From JAHEJJ01 sp965212205 (GTDB lineage Bacteria; Bacteroidota; Bacteroidia; Flavobacteriales; Flavobacteriaceae): a stretch of DNA of 64,000 bases. Location of the stretch: assembly GCA_965212205.1 (NCBI GenBank), contig CBDBUX010000016.1, forward strand, positions 124,001 through 188,000. The letters run 5' to 3'. Below, one piece after another: positions 17,680 through 26,687 of the stretch. Position numbers and translations under genes: made by a program. How positions within the stretch are numbered: the stretch's first letter is position 1; every line of letters starts with the position of its first letter. Below the pieces are notes generated by a model that was not told where the DNA came from, ran no database searches, and was given only the letters and a program-made list of their open reading frames with translations.

Positions 17680-19119
17680 ATGTCTATGAAAACATTAAGT
17701 GTTACCGAGTTGCTTTCCGCTGTTGCTACCGGACAGGAGGTAACGGTAAACGGTTGGGTGAAGACTTTTAGAAGTAATCGTTTTATCGCACTTAACGACG
17801 GCTCGACACTCCGAAATATCCAGTGTGTTGTCGATTTTGAAAAACTAGAAGAAGACGTTATTAGGCAGATCAATACCGGAGCGGCAATATGGGTTAGAGG
17901 CGTATTGGTGGAGAGTCAGGGCCGGGGACAGTCAGTTGAAATACAGGTAAGCGATATTCGCATTCATGGTGGAGCCAATCCTGAAACCTATCCTATTCAG
18001 CCGAAAAAGCATTCGATGGAATTTCTCAGGGAGCAGGCACACCTCAGGGTACGTACCAATACATTTGCAGCGGTAATGCGTTTGAGGTCTGCCTTGGCAT
18101 TTGCTGTTCATCACTATTTTAACACCAATGGTTTTTATTATATGCACCCGCCTATCATCACCGGTTCGGATGCCGAAGGCGCAGGTGAGATGTTTAGGGT
18201 AACCACTCTTGATCCTAAATCACCACCCCAGACCCCAGAGGGAGATGTGGATTACAGCCAGGATTTTTTCGGAAAGGAAACCAATCTTACGGTTTCGGGC
18301 CAATTGGAAGCAGAGGCCTACGCCATGGGTCTGGGAAAAGTATATACCTTCGGTCCTACCTTTAGAGCCGAGAATTCCAATACCTCCCGGCACCTGGCTG
18401 AATTCTGGATGATAGAACCCGAAATGGCCTTTTATGACCTCACCGACAATATGAACCTGGCCGAAGATTTTATCAAGAAAATCATCGAATATGTTCTTAC
18501 CCACTGCCAGGAAGATCTTCAATTCCTGCAAAAAAGGCTGGAGGATGAAGAGAAATCTAAACCTCAACACCAGCGGAGCCCGATGCCGTTGATCGAAAAA
18601 TTAGAATTTGTCAGTCAGAATGAATTCAAAAGAGTTACCTATACCGAGGCTATAGATATCCTGAAAAACAGCAAACCAAACAAGAAAAAGAAGTTCCAAT
18701 ACCCTATCGATCAGTGGGGTGTTGATCTTCAAAGTGAGCATGAACGCTTTCTGGTAGAGAAACATTTTAATTGTCCCGTAATATTATATGATTACCCGGC
18801 CAAGATAAAAGCATTTTATATGCGACTGAACGAGGATGGGAAGACAGTGAGGGCCATGGATATTCTATTCCCGGGTATCGGCGAAATTGTAGGCGGATCT
18901 CAAAGGGAAGAACGGCTGGAGGTTCTGCAGGAGAAAATCAAGGCCCTGGATATCGATGAGAAAGAATTATGGTGGTACCTTGACCTCAGGAGATATGGAA
19001 CTGCTGAACACAGCGGTTTTGGGTTGGGATTTGAGCGCATGGTACAATTTGTGACCGGTATGGGAAATATTAGAGATGTAATTCCGTTCCCCAGAACACC
19101 CCAAAACGCAGAATTTTGA
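17680..19119 (+). CDS. asnS: Asparaginyl-tRNA synthetase
   Basis: 479 residues. The N-terminal OB fold (about 15-110) has VNGWVKTFRSNRFIALNDGS. The class II catalytic core carries motif 2 (FGPTFRAENSNTSRHLAEFWMIEPE) and motif 3 (GFGLGFERMVQF). Segments between are typical of AsnRS as opposed to AspRS, such as GSDAEGAGEMF with a following long insertion. It charges tRNA-Asn directly. rpoN follows 43 bp later. Confidence 0.96.
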   Translation: MSMKTLSVTELLSAVATGQEVTVNGWVKTFRSNRFIALNDGSTLRNIQCVVDFEKLEEDVIRQINTGAAIWVRGVLVESQGRGQSVEIQVSDIRIHGGANPETYPIQPKKHSMEFLREQAHLRVRTNTFAAVMRLRSALAFAVHHYFNTNGFYYMHPPIITGSDAEGAGEMFRVTTLDPKSPPQTPEGDVDYSQDFFGKETNLTVSGQLEAEAYAMGLGKVYTFGPTFRAENSNTSRHLAEFWMIEPEMAFYDLTDNMNLAEDFIKKIIEYVLTHCQEDLQFLQKRLEDEEKSKPQHQRSPMPLIEKLEFVSQNEFKRVTYTEAIDILKNSKPNKKKKFQYPIDQWGVDLQSEHERFLVEKHFNCPVILYDYPAKIKAFYMRLNEDGKTVRAMDILFPGIGEIVGGSQREERLEVLQEKIKALDIDEKELWWYLDLRRYGTAEHSGFGLGFERMVQFVTGMGNIRDVIPFPRTPQNAEF

Positions 19120-19162
19120 ACAGAATTCTTTAATTTTATATGAAAGCCCGAAGAGTAGCCCT

Positions 19163-20620
19163 ATGCTAAAGCAACACTTACAGTTTAAGTTATCTCAGAA
19201 GCTTTCTCCTCAGCAAATTCAGTTAATGAAGTTGATTCAATTGCCTACCCAGGCATTCGAACAACGATTAAAGCAGGAGCTCGAAGAGAACCCTGCACTG
19301 GAGAGTGGAAAGGAAGAAAGCGCCGGGCTCGAAGATGATTTTGGAGATTCCGTAAATTCCGAAGCAGAAGCCGATACAATCAATACAGACGATATCAATA
19401 TAGATGAATATCTGAGTGATGATGAAGTACCGGACTACAGGACGCGTACCAGTAATTACAGCGCCGACGATGAGGAGAAAAATATTCCATACGCAGCAGG
19501 TGTTTCCTTTAATCAATTTCTGATCAATCAATTGAACACCGTTTATCTTACGGATCAAGAATGGACTGTGGCAGAATTTCTGGTCGGCAGTGTAGATGAA
19601 AGCGGCTATATACGCAGACCGGTTTCCGACATTATGGACGATCTGGCCTTTACCCAGAATGTTTTTGTTGATGAAGACACCATTGAGAAAGTCCTCAAGA
19701 TTGTTCAGGATATGGACCCTCCGGGTGTGGGTGCAAGATCGCTCGAGGAATGCCTGATCTTACAGCTTAAACGGAAAGAACCAAACGAGAATATCGTCCT
19801 GGCCATTGAGATCCTTGTAAAATCATTTGAACAATTTTCTAAAAAACATTACGACAAACTTCTTCAAAGACACAACATTGATGAAAGTCGTTTGAAGAAT
19901 GCCATATCAGAAATTGAGAAGCTTAATCCCAAACCAGGTGGCTCATATTCAGGGAACAGTAAGATTGTGGAACATATAGTTCCGGATTTTGCTATTCGTA
20001 TTGTGGACGGCGAGTTAGAGCTAACGCTCAACGGCAGAAATGCGCCCGAATTACATGTATCTAAGGAGTATCAAAATATGCTAGCCGGATATAAAAGCGC
20101 AAAAGACCATTCCAAATCCCAGAAAGATGCGGTACTATTTATCAAACAAAAACTGGATGCGGCCAAATGGTTTATCGATGCGATCAGGCAAAGGCAGCAA
20201 ACGTTATTTATCACCATGAATGCGATCATGGCATACCAAAAAGAGTATTTTCTCACCGGAGACGAACGCAAGTTAAGACCCATGATCTTAAAGGATATTG
20301 CCGATACTATTGATATGGATGTATCTACTGTATCGAGGGTGGCCAACAGTAAGTATGTGGATACTCCCTACGGCACCAAACTGATCAAAGAATTCTTCTC
20401 TGAGTCTATGAAAAATACAGAAGGTGAAGATGTTTCCACAAGAGAGATCAAAAAAATACTGGAAACGGTTATCAGGGAAGAAGATAAAAAGAAGCCTCTT
20501 ACCGATGATAAACTGGCCAGCATTTTAAAGGAAAAAGGTTATCCGATAGCGCGCAGAACCGTCGCAAAATATCGCGAACAATTGGGCATTCCGGTGGCCC
20601 GTTTACGAAAAAAGATATAA
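19163..20620 (+). CDS. rpoN: RNA polymerase sigma-54 factor
   Basis: 485 residues. Region I is the Gln/Leu-rich start (LQFKLSQKLSPQQIQLMKLIQLPTQ written across residues 6-30), followed by an acidic region II, the core-binding region, a helix-turn-helix (DIADTIDMDVSTVSRVANSKY) and the C-terminal RpoN box ARRTVAKYREQLGI that reads the -24 element. It needs enhancer-binding ATPases to open promoters; none is encoded in this window. Its stop overlaps the next start by one base. Confidence 0.96.
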   Translation: MLKQHLQFKLSQKLSPQQIQLMKLIQLPTQAFEQRLKQELEENPALESGKEESAGLEDDFGDSVNSEAEADTINTDDINIDEYLSDDEVPDYRTRTSNYSADDEEKNIPYAAGVSFNQFLINQLNTVYLTDQEWTVAEFLVGSVDESGYIRRPVSDIMDDLAFTQNVFVDEDTIEKVLKIVQDMDPPGVGARSLEECLILQLKRKEPNENIVLAIEILVKSFEQFSKKHYDKLLQRHNIDESRLKNAISEIEKLNPKPGGSYSGNSKIVEHIVPDFAIRIVDGELELTLNGRNAPELHVSKEYQNMLAGYKSAKDHSKSQKDAVLFIKQKLDAAKWFIDAIRQRQQTLFITMNAIMAYQKEYFLTGDERKLRPMILKDIADTIDMDVSTVSRVANSKYVDTPYGTKLIKEFFSESMKNTEGEDVSTREIKKILETVIREEDKKKPLTDDKLASILKEKGYPIARRTVAKYREQLGIPVARLRKKI

Positions 20621-21225
20621 TGCGGCAGCTCTTTCTGCTCATATCCTATATTTTCCATCCGCTTTTTGTACCCATGGCCGGTACTATTGCCTATTTTTTG
20701 GTCACACCGAAATATACCCCGTTAGAATTACAAAGCGGTAACATCCTGCCTGTCTTTATACTTACAATTATCATTCCTATAATCAGTTTTTTTATTCTTA
20801 GGAATCTGGGGGTGGTTAACTCGGTATTTCTCAGGACTCAAAAAGAAAGGATCTTTCCGCTTATCATCTGCATTGCACTGTTGCTTATGATCCTTATAAA
20901 GGTCATTCCCAATAATTACACTGCGGAACTATACTATTTTTTTGTAGGCCTAGTAGCCGCTATGGCTTCCAGTCTGTTACTTCTTTTTCTTAATTTCAAA
21001 AACAGCCTTCACATGGTAGGGATGGGTAGCTTTTTAATGTATCTGATTAACCTCAGCATCCATTTTGAAATAAATATTATCCTGGCGATAAGTACATTTA
21101 CAATCTGTACGGGCATGGTCGCCACTTCTCGATTGTATCTGTTTGAACACAGCAAAGCCGAAGTGCTTATCGGGCTGTTGATCGGTCTCGCTTCTCAACT
21201 CCTTACCGTAAAATTTTGGCTATAA
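20620..21225 (+). CDS. Conserved membrane protein
   Basis: 201 residues, mostly hydrophobic, with about six membrane segments. It begins MRQLFLLISYIFHPLFVPM and has polar loops at TQKER and FEHSKAE. The layout resembles the membrane part of PAP2-type proteins, but I do not see the KX6RP and SRxxxxxHxxxD phosphatase motifs, so no enzymatic role is claimed. It is coupled to rpoN by a one-base overlap; I recall the same neighbour in other flavobacteria. Confidence 0.75.
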   Translation: MRQLFLLISYIFHPLFVPMAGTIAYFLVTPKYTPLELQSGNILPVFILTIIIPIISFFILRNLGVVNSVFLRTQKERIFPLIICIALLLMILIKVIPNNYTAELYYFFVGLVAAMASSLLLLFLNFKNSLHMVGMGSFLMYLINLSIHFEINIILAISTFTICTGMVATSRLYLFEHSKAEVLIGLLIGLASQLLTVKFWL

Positions 21226-21279
21226 TCGCTGAAACTCAGCTAAACTTATCGAAACGGATAGGTGGTACTCAGTCTTTTT

Positions 21280-21969
21280 TTAGAGAATGTAGAATACAAT
21301 GCCGATATGCAAGGGCACAAAACTCAGACGACTCCCATCGATGGTCTGGACATCATCATTGAACAGATCCTGCAGGGCATAGTACGCGTGGAGATTAAAT
21401 GTATTATATCCCAGGCTGAGCATCAGACCGTATTGGAACTGGCGGATATCGCTATTGGTAAAACTTGTTTTAATGGTGTTGGACACGAATTTTGACCGAC
21501 TTGTGAAAAGATAGCTGAACTTAACTCCTGTATAGATCCTCCAGAATTTATGGCTGGTGGCATTCGATGTTCTCCAGCGGAATTCCAGTGGTACCTCCAG
21601 TGCGTGCGTCTCTATTTTGCTCCTTTTAAAAGAGGTATCTCCGCCGATTATGGAATATTCAATTCCATCGGGAGTTTCGGTCGCCAGCAAGTTTGTGTAA
21701 TACGAATTAATGCCATATCCAATGCCCAGGCCAAATCCCACATTCCTGTCCTGGTTTAACGGTATGTCCTTAATAAACCCACCAAACAAACCGTAGGAAA
21801 GGCTTCGCATGCTGATTCCCTGTGGCCTGTTGAGCAAAATGTTATAACTAACCCCCAGGTAGAATTGATCTTCCAGGTATTTTTGGTCTGCCATTGTCGG
21901 AGAAGTATCTTCCTGGGCGCATAACGCCAACACAGACAGGAAGCATAACAAGACGCATATAACTCTCAC
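21280..21969 (-). CDS. porT: PorT-like outer membrane beta-barrel protein
   Basis: 229 residues with a signal peptide ending LCAQ. Paired aromatic/glycine strands (FYLGVSYNILL, VGFGLGIGYGINSYYTN, WRIYTGVKFSYLF, FQYGLMLSLGYN) and a final strand ending HIGIVFYIL with a hydrophobic C-terminus point to an eight-stranded outer-membrane barrel. Length and context fit PorT/SprT, a protein needed for type IX secretion and gliding. It is the last gene of the exbB-exbD-exbD run but is separated from it by a terminator, so it may have its own promoter. Confidence 0.78.
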   Translation of the reverse strand: MRVICVLLCFLSVLALCAQEDTSPTMADQKYLEDQFYLGVSYNILLNRPQGISMRSLSYGLFGGFIKDIPLNQDRNVGFGLGIGYGINSYYTNLLATETPDGIEYSIIGGDTSFKRSKIETHALEVPLEFRWRTSNATSHKFWRIYTGVKFSYLFTSRSKFVSNTIKTSFTNSDIRQFQYGLMLSLGYNTFNLHAYYALQDLFNDDVQTIDGSRLSFVPLHIGIVFYIL

Positions 21970-22008
21970 AATGATAAAGGTAAACTTTTCAACGATCTTA
22001 ATCGAATG

Positions 22009-22043
22009 AAAAAAGCGCCTTAATTATAAATCAAAGCGCTTTC
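22009..22043 (-). terminator. Terminator after the exbB-exbD-exbD genes
   Basis: Read on the minus strand: AAAGCGC, a loop of about 17 A/T-rich bases, GCGCTTTT and more T. It lies about 30 bp after the last exbD stop and about 40 bp before porT. The long loop makes it somewhat weaker than the other terminators here. Confidence 0.65.
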
Positions 22044-22072
22044 TCAAACGAACTGTATTTCGAGGCAGTTCG

Positions 22073-22555
22073 CTATTGTAAATTCCTAAAGGCATCGCCT
22101 TCATAGGTGGTGTAATTCACCTTAAGGGCATTAACCTTTCTCAATTCTTGTTTGATATCCGAAATCAGGCCCATATTTGCATTCTTATCGACCTTAAGGG
22201 CGGTAGTAAGTACGTTTTGAAGTTCCTGAGGCTTCTTGGCCCGTTCCTGAAGAATAAAATCTCCAACTTCCGAAACGCTTGCGAATTTATCGTTTAACTG
22301 GATCTTCGATTCTGTACCAAAGACCTTTTGATATTCGCGCGTTGGCTTCCCAACATATACATATAAAACCCTGTCCTTTTTTTCGAGTTTTTTAACTTCG
22401 CTGGCATTTGGCAGCGTATTCTCGACCATCAGAGAACTATCCTTCATGGTCGTTACAGTCATAAAGAAGAACAGGAGCATGAATACAATATCGGGCAATG
22501 ATGCTGTTGATACTGCAGGTAAGTCCCCGTCTTTTTTCTTGTTAAACTTAGCCAT
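22073..22555 (-). CDS. exbD: ExbD/TolR-type biopolymer transport protein
   Basis: 160 residues: a short basic cytoplasmic start, one membrane helix (PDIVFMLLFFFMTVTTM) and a periplasmic domain. Asp23 at the beginning of the helix is the residue that in ExbD/TolR/MotB proteins carries the proton. With ExbB it forms the motor that drives TonB-dependent uptake. It is the second of two exbD genes, 18 bp after the first. In Bacteroidota the two ExbD types often form a mixed complex. Confidence 0.92.
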   Translation of the reverse strand: MAKFNKKKDGDLPAVSTASLPDIVFMLLFFFMTVTTMKDSSLMVENTLPNASEVKKLEKKDRVLYVYVGKPTREYQKVFGTESKIQLNDKFASVSEVGDFILQERAKKPQELQNVLTTALKVDKNANMGLISDIKQELRKVNALKVNYTTYEGDAFRNLQ

Positions 22556-22573
22556 AATATATTCTTCTGATAA

Positions 22574-23185
22574 TTATTTAGACGTTGAAGTTTCTGCTTC
22601 CGAGAGTTTCTGAGGATACAGACCTTGTATTTTTTTTACCTTTTCTTCCAGTTCATCTCTTAACCTCGACGGCGTCTCAGGATTAAGGAACTCGGCCTCC
22701 ATTTCGGTAAAATCCCTGCCGTATAACCTTTGGGCTTCTCTGTTTCGCAGATCGTTATAAGCCCCTACCAATTCGTTTTGAACTGTAATGTAGGTGCCAT
22801 ATTTGGTCTCTCTGTCATTTTTCAGGGAAATAATAGCCTTAGTTGGGTTGTCTGAAGAGCCTGCATCTCTTCTGCCCTTGCAGTAGTTGCAAGTACCGTC
22901 TCCTCCATTATCCAGAAAATCAACCGCCTTTGCTCTAAGGTTTTTAAGATTAATCAGTTCCTCTTCCACCAGTAACTGACCATTCTTATTGATATTAACC
23001 GTGAAGATATTCTTTTGTTTAATAATAACATCAATATCATCTGGCGGCTCCAACGGAGGTAACATCCTGTCTAATCCTGCATCTGTTTCAATGGTGGTCG
23101 TCACCAGGAAAAAGATCAGCAACAAGAATGCTATATCTGCCATCGATCCGGCGTTCACTTCGGGTGGTCCTCCTCTTCTAGGCAT
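22574..23185 (-). CDS. exbD: ExbD/TolR-type biopolymer transport protein, long form
   Basis: 203 residues. It starts MPRRGGPPEVNAGSMADIAF; the helix MADIAFLLLIFFLVTTTI contains the proton-carrying Asp. The periplasmic part is longer than usual and includes a CNYCKG pair of cysteines near residues 99-102 that could form a disulfide. It lies 17 bp after the 147-residue membrane protein. Its partners are the ExbB and second ExbD encoded beside it. Confidence 0.92.
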   Translation of the reverse strand: MPRRGGPPEVNAGSMADIAFLLLIFFLVTTTIETDAGLDRMLPPLEPPDDIDVIIKQKNIFTVNINKNGQLLVEEELINLKNLRAKAVDFLDNGGDGTCNYCKGRRDAGSSDNPTKAIISLKNDRETKYGTYITVQNELVGAYNDLRNREAQRLYGRDFTEMEAEFLNPETPSRLRDELEEKVKKIQGLYPQKLSEAETSTSK

Positions 23186-23202
23186 ATCCTTTTAATTTAA
23201 TA

Positions 23203-23646
23203 TTATTTACTAATCACTTTCCTCAAACCTCCCCAGGCCATCAACCCTACTGCGATGACTACGAGAAAGAAAAATAAATTTAAGCCTGTACCAATTCTTT
23301 TTACAGTGCTTTCGGTTGTGGCTACCCCGCGGTTGGCCATTTCCTCAATGTTGATGTCCGTTCCACTTGCGGTGGCATACGCAATAACCACAACAACCAA
23401 GAATCCTGCAACGACCATAAGGGTCTTTTTGAGTTTCTTTGGATGTGCAATTAGGTTTGCTATGGTAAATAACAAACTGGCCGCCACGGCCACGAAGAGA
23501 AGAACATATGTAATCATAAACATAATATTCATCGCCCCGCTTTGAGCGGCTTCTCCGACGGGCACATCTCTGCCCGGCAGCTGATACCACATAATTGCCG
23601 AGATCACGCCAATTACAGCTAGTACTATTTTAACTATTTTGTTCAT
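23203..23646 (-). CDS. Membrane protein of the exbB-exbD cluster
   Basis: 147 residues with four hydrophobic segments (about 5-20, 40-65, 75-93 and 122-142) and a short polar loop after VVVIAYATASGTDI. I do not recognise a named family. Its place between exbB and exbD, with gaps of 24 and 17 bp, and my recollection of the same arrangement in other flavobacteria suggest it is a subunit or assembly factor of this motor. That role is inference. Confidence 0.75.
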   Translation of the reverse strand: MNKIVKIVLAVIGVISAIMWYQLPGRDVPVGEAAQSGAMNIMFMITYVLLFVAVAASLLFTIANLIAHPKKLKKTLMVVAGFLVVVVIAYATASGTDINIEEMANRGVATTESTVKRIGTGLNLFFFLVVIAVGLMAWGGLRKVISK

Positions 23647-23670
23647 AGAGCTATCGTTTAGGTATCCGTA

Positions 23671-24459
23671 TTATTTCTTGTGATCTACAAGCATATCTAT
23701 CAATGAGATAGAAGAATCTTCCATGTCATTGACAATCTGATCAATCTTCGCAACGATATAATTGTAAAAGATCTGAAGAATGATCGCTGTAATCAAACCG
23801 AATACGGTGGTCAATAACGCCACCTGGATATCACCTGCAATTAAAGATGCACTAAGGTTACCCACAGCACTAATTTTCTGGAAGGCTTGAATCATACCTA
23901 TTACAGTACCCATGAAACCAAGCATCGGAGCAATTGCGATAAATAACGACAGCCAGGAAACATTCTTTTCCAATTGTCCCATTTGTACACCTCCGTAAGC
24001 CACAACGGCTTTTTCCGCAGATTCCACGCTCTCACCAGCACGATCCAGACCTTGATAATATATGGAAGCAACCGGACCCCTGGTATTTCTACATACCTCT
24101 TTAGCGGCCTCTACACCTCCAGACGCCAATGCGTCTTCTACTTGCTGCTTAAGCTTGCTTGTATTAGTGCTTGCCATATTTAGATATATGATTCTTTCAA
24201 TGGCCACAGCAAGTCCTAAAATCAAACATAAAAGAACTATACCCATAAAGCCTGCGCCACCCTGGATAAATTGCTCCTTTAATACTTGAGTAAATCCTTT
24301 ACTCGACTCTGCGGCCGCTTCATCCTGTAGCATCACAGCAGTCGCTGCAACTGTGGAAGATAAATTTGAAGCTACTGCTTTTGCGCTTACCGTATTCGTA
24401 CTGAGTACAAATAGCCCAGCCATGGCCAGGATTGAGAATAATCTTTTCATTTCTTTCAA
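23671..24459 (-). CDS. exbB: ExbB/TolQ/MotA-type proton channel
   Basis: 262 residues. A signal-like hydrophobic N-terminus (MKRLFSILAMAGLFVLSTNTVSA) precedes a periplasmic spacer and the MotA/TolQ/ExbB domain: a first helix ending AIERIIYL, then AIAPMLGFMGTVIGMIQAF and LLTTVFGLITAIILQIF, the conserved proton-path helices. It forms the ring around ExbD. The start is at 24459 or the next ATG, 24450. It is the first gene of the cluster, whose upstream region is very A/T-rich. Confidence 0.93.
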   Translation of the reverse strand: MKEMKRLFSILAMAGLFVLSTNTVSAKAVASNLSSTVAATAVMLQDEAAAESSKGFTQVLKEQFIQGGAGFMGIVLLCLILGLAVAIERIIYLNMASTNTSKLKQQVEDALASGGVEAAKEVCRNTRGPVASIYYQGLDRAGESVESAEKAVVAYGGVQMGQLEKNVSWLSLFIAIAPMLGFMGTVIGMIQAFQKISAVGNLSASLIAGDIQVALLTTVFGLITAIILQIFYNYIVAKIDQIVNDMEDSSISLIDMLVDHKK

Positions 24460-24689
24460 ACTTAAATTTAGTTAGTTAATAGGGTTAAAGATAAAAAAAA
24501 AATACAATTAAAAAATTAAATCTTCAAGCCGATGGATCAAGGGCAAAAAGCCGCATTTACCAAGTCTTGGACGATTTATTCAACTAATACAAAATGATGC
24601 TTTTCAAGAGTAGATTTTTGCCTTTTTGATAATCTGTCAGGAATGACTAAAAAACTGTATAGCCGTAGTGCATCGATTTCAATTTGAAG

Positions 24690-24777
24690 CAGAGAGGAAG
24701 GGATTCGAACCCTCGATACACTTTTGGTGTATACACACTTTCCAGGCGTGCGCCTTCGACCACTCGGCCACCTCTCT
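24690..24777 (-). tRNA. tRNA-Ser (anticodon GGA)
   Basis: 88 bases on the minus strand. The acceptor stem AGAGAGG pairs with CCTCTCT, followed by the discriminator G. The D arm is GGCCGAGTGGTCGAAGGC, the anticodon loop CTGGAAA gives GGA, a long variable arm identifies serine, and the T loop is GTTCGAATC. CCA is not encoded. Confidence 0.95.
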
Positions 24778-24781
24778 AGTT

Positions 24782-24793
24782 CCTGATATCAGG
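24782..24793. repeat. 12-bp palindrome next to tRNA-Ser
   Basis: CCTGATATCAGG, a perfect palindrome 4 bp from the 5' end of tRNA-Ser. Its arms CCTGAT/ATCAGG are identical to those of the palindrome at 55925-55940. Confidence 0.5.
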
Positions 24794-24845
24794 GCGTCCA
24801 AGAAACAAAAAAAATCTTATTTACAGAAATTTTAATCTCGAATTT

Positions 24846-25874
24846 TTAAGACATTTCACCCCGTATGGAAGTTTCAAAAACAGTTTTAAAAGAAGTCTGT
24901 GACACCTCTCTTCCCAGCAGGTACATCAGCTTGGTTATGGCTCCTTCGGTGGTGATGTCCGAACCATTAATAATTTGTAACCTCCTCAGTGAGGCACTGG
25001 TTTCGTATCTGCCCATATTTACGCCACCTCCCGAGCACTGGGTAACATTAACTATATGAAGGCCCCTTTTTTTGGCATCACTGAGTTCATCGATAAACCA
25101 TTGATCTGTAGGAGCATTCCCTGCACCGTACGTTTCCAGGATCACCGCCTTTAGATCTGACACGCGGAGAATTCCTTTAAGCAATTGCTTATTAAAGCCA
25201 GGAAATAACTTAAAAATGGCCACGCGATCATCCAGTTTTTTATGAACTGTGAACTTTCTTTTTCTGCCAGGCTCCCAAAGATCTTCTTCATTTACCTTAA
25301 TGTGAACCCCAGATTCGGCAAGCGGAGGATAATTAGGAGACATGAAAGCCTCAAAATGTTCCGCATTGACTTTGGTAGTTCTGTTTGCCCGGTATAATTT
25401 ATACTCAAAATACAAACACACTTCGCGTATCAACGGTCTGTTGCGCTTTTGCATACCGGCGATCTGGATCGATGTGATTAGATTCTCTTTTGCATCGGTA
25501 CGCAAGTCTCCGATTGGTAATTGAGATCCTGTGAATATCACCGGCTTACCAAGGTTTTCCAACATATAACTCAAGGCCGATGAGGTATAACTCATCGTAT
25601 CACTTCCGTGCAACACTACAAAGCCGTCGTACTCCTCGTAGTATTTCTCTATAATATCGGCTATCTGAATCCAGTGTGTCGGATTCATATTAGACGAATC
25701 AAGGGGGAGTTTAAATGAAATACTATGAATGGTGCAATCTAATTGCCCTAATTCGGGGATTTGCTCTACCAGCTTATCAAAATTGAAAGGCTTAAGTGCC
25801 CCTGTCTGGTATTCCATAACCATCCCAATTGTACCTCCTGTGTATATCAATAAAATACGGGTTGTCTTGCTCAT
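24846..25874 (-). CDS. ansA: Type I L-asparaginase
   Basis: 342 residues. The catalytic threonines are in YTGGTIGM (near residue 13) and LHGSDTMSYTSSAL (near 93), with the Asp-Lys partners in TDAKEN. The absence of a signal peptide and the family features mark the cytoplasmic type I enzyme. It hydrolyses asparagine to aspartate and ammonia. It lies 5 bp after tatD on the same strand and is probably co-transcribed. Confidence 0.93.
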   Translation of the reverse strand: MSKTTRILLIYTGGTIGMVMEYQTGALKPFNFDKLVEQIPELGQLDCTIHSISFKLPLDSSNMNPTHWIQIADIIEKYYEEYDGFVVLHGSDTMSYTSSALSYMLENLGKPVIFTGSQLPIGDLRTDAKENLITSIQIAGMQKRNRPLIREVCLYFEYKLYRANRTTKVNAEHFEAFMSPNYPPLAESGVHIKVNEEDLWEPGRKRKFTVHKKLDDRVAIFKLFPGFNKQLLKGILRVSDLKAVILETYGAGNAPTDQWFIDELSDAKKRGLHIVNVTQCSGGGVNMGRYETSASLRRLQIINGSDITTEGAITKLMYLLGREVSQTSFKTVFETSIRGEMS

Positions 25875-25879
25875 ATTAT

Positions 25880-26647
25880 TTAGATTCCAAAAACTTCCTT
25901 TGAGTTCTCTGTGGTTATCTGGGCGATCTCTTCCGGGCTTGTTTGGTAAATATCACATAGCTTGTCTACTACCTGCTTCAGATATACACTCTGATTACGC
26001 TTCCCACGATAAGGTACTGGTGCCAGATAAGGAGCATCTGTTTCCAGTACAATATGGCGAAGATCTATCTGGTTGAGGAAAGTATCGATCTTCCCATTTT
26101 TGAAGGTGACCACACCGCCAATGCCCAGTTTCATGTTATGACGGATCGCCGTTTGTGCCTGATCGAGTGTTCCGGTAAAGCAATGGAATATTCCTCGTAG
26201 GGAATCTGTTGCCACTTCATCTAAAACCTCAATAATTTCATCGAAGGAATCCCGGCAATGGATCACTATCGGTAAATGCCTTTTTTGAGCAAGTTGTATT
26301 TGATATTTGAAGGCCTCACGCTGTTGGTCGAAAAACGTACGATCCCAGTAAAGGTCTATTCCTATCTCGCCAATGGCATAGAACTTATGTGAATCCAGCA
26401 TAGTTTCCACATGTTCCAGTTCCTTATGAAAATTTTCCTTTACGCTCGTCGGATGCAGACCCATCATCAAAAACACATGCGAAGGAAAGCCCTGCTGAAG
26501 CGCCAGCATGGCTTCGGTATAAGACGAGTCAATGGCGGGTACAAAAAACCTTGAAACACCATAATTAATGGCATTATGAATAACCTCGTCCCTGTCTTCA
26601 TCAAAAGCCTCCACATAAAGATGTGTATGTGTGTCTGTTAAGATCAT
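25880..26647 (-). CDS. tatD: TatD-family metal-dependent hydrolase
   Basis: 255 residues. Metal ligands are visible in DTHTHLY (residues 4-9), GEIGID, VIHCRDS, FHCFTG and LETDAPYLAPVPYRGKRN. TatD proteins are TIM-barrel nucleases that act on DNA ends and may also deacylate tRNA. It is divergent from the retropepsin-like gene, with 40 bp between the starts. Confidence 0.94.
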   Translation of the reverse strand: MILTDTHTHLYVEAFDEDRDEVIHNAINYGVSRFFVPAIDSSYTEAMLALQQGFPSHVFLMMGLHPTSVKENFHKELEHVETMLDSHKFYAIGEIGIDLYWDRTFFDQQREAFKYQIQLAQKRHLPIVIHCRDSFDEIIEVLDEVATDSLRGIFHCFTGTLDQAQTAIRHNMKLGIGGVVTFKNGKIDTFLNQIDLRHIVLETDAPYLAPVPYRGKRNQSVYLKQVVDKLCDIYQTSPEEIAQITTENSKEVFGI

Positions 26648-26663
26648 AGAACAAAAATAGGAT

Positions 26664-26671
26664 TATCTTTG
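26664..26671 (+). promoter_or_regulatory. -7 element of the retropepsin-like gene
   Basis: TATCTTTG fits TAnnTTTG and ends 16 bases before the TTG start, so the leader would be only about 10 bases. Confidence 0.5.
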
Positions 26672-26687
26672 CCAAAAAAGATCATAC

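Larger units (their letters stand above)
24460..24845. other. 386-bp gap holding tRNA-Ser
   Basis: The left half is the A/T-rich upstream region of exbB, including a run of nine A's at about 24494-24502. tRNA-Ser occupies 24690-24777, followed by a 12-bp palindrome. No protein-coding stretch is convincing here. Confidence 0.6.
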
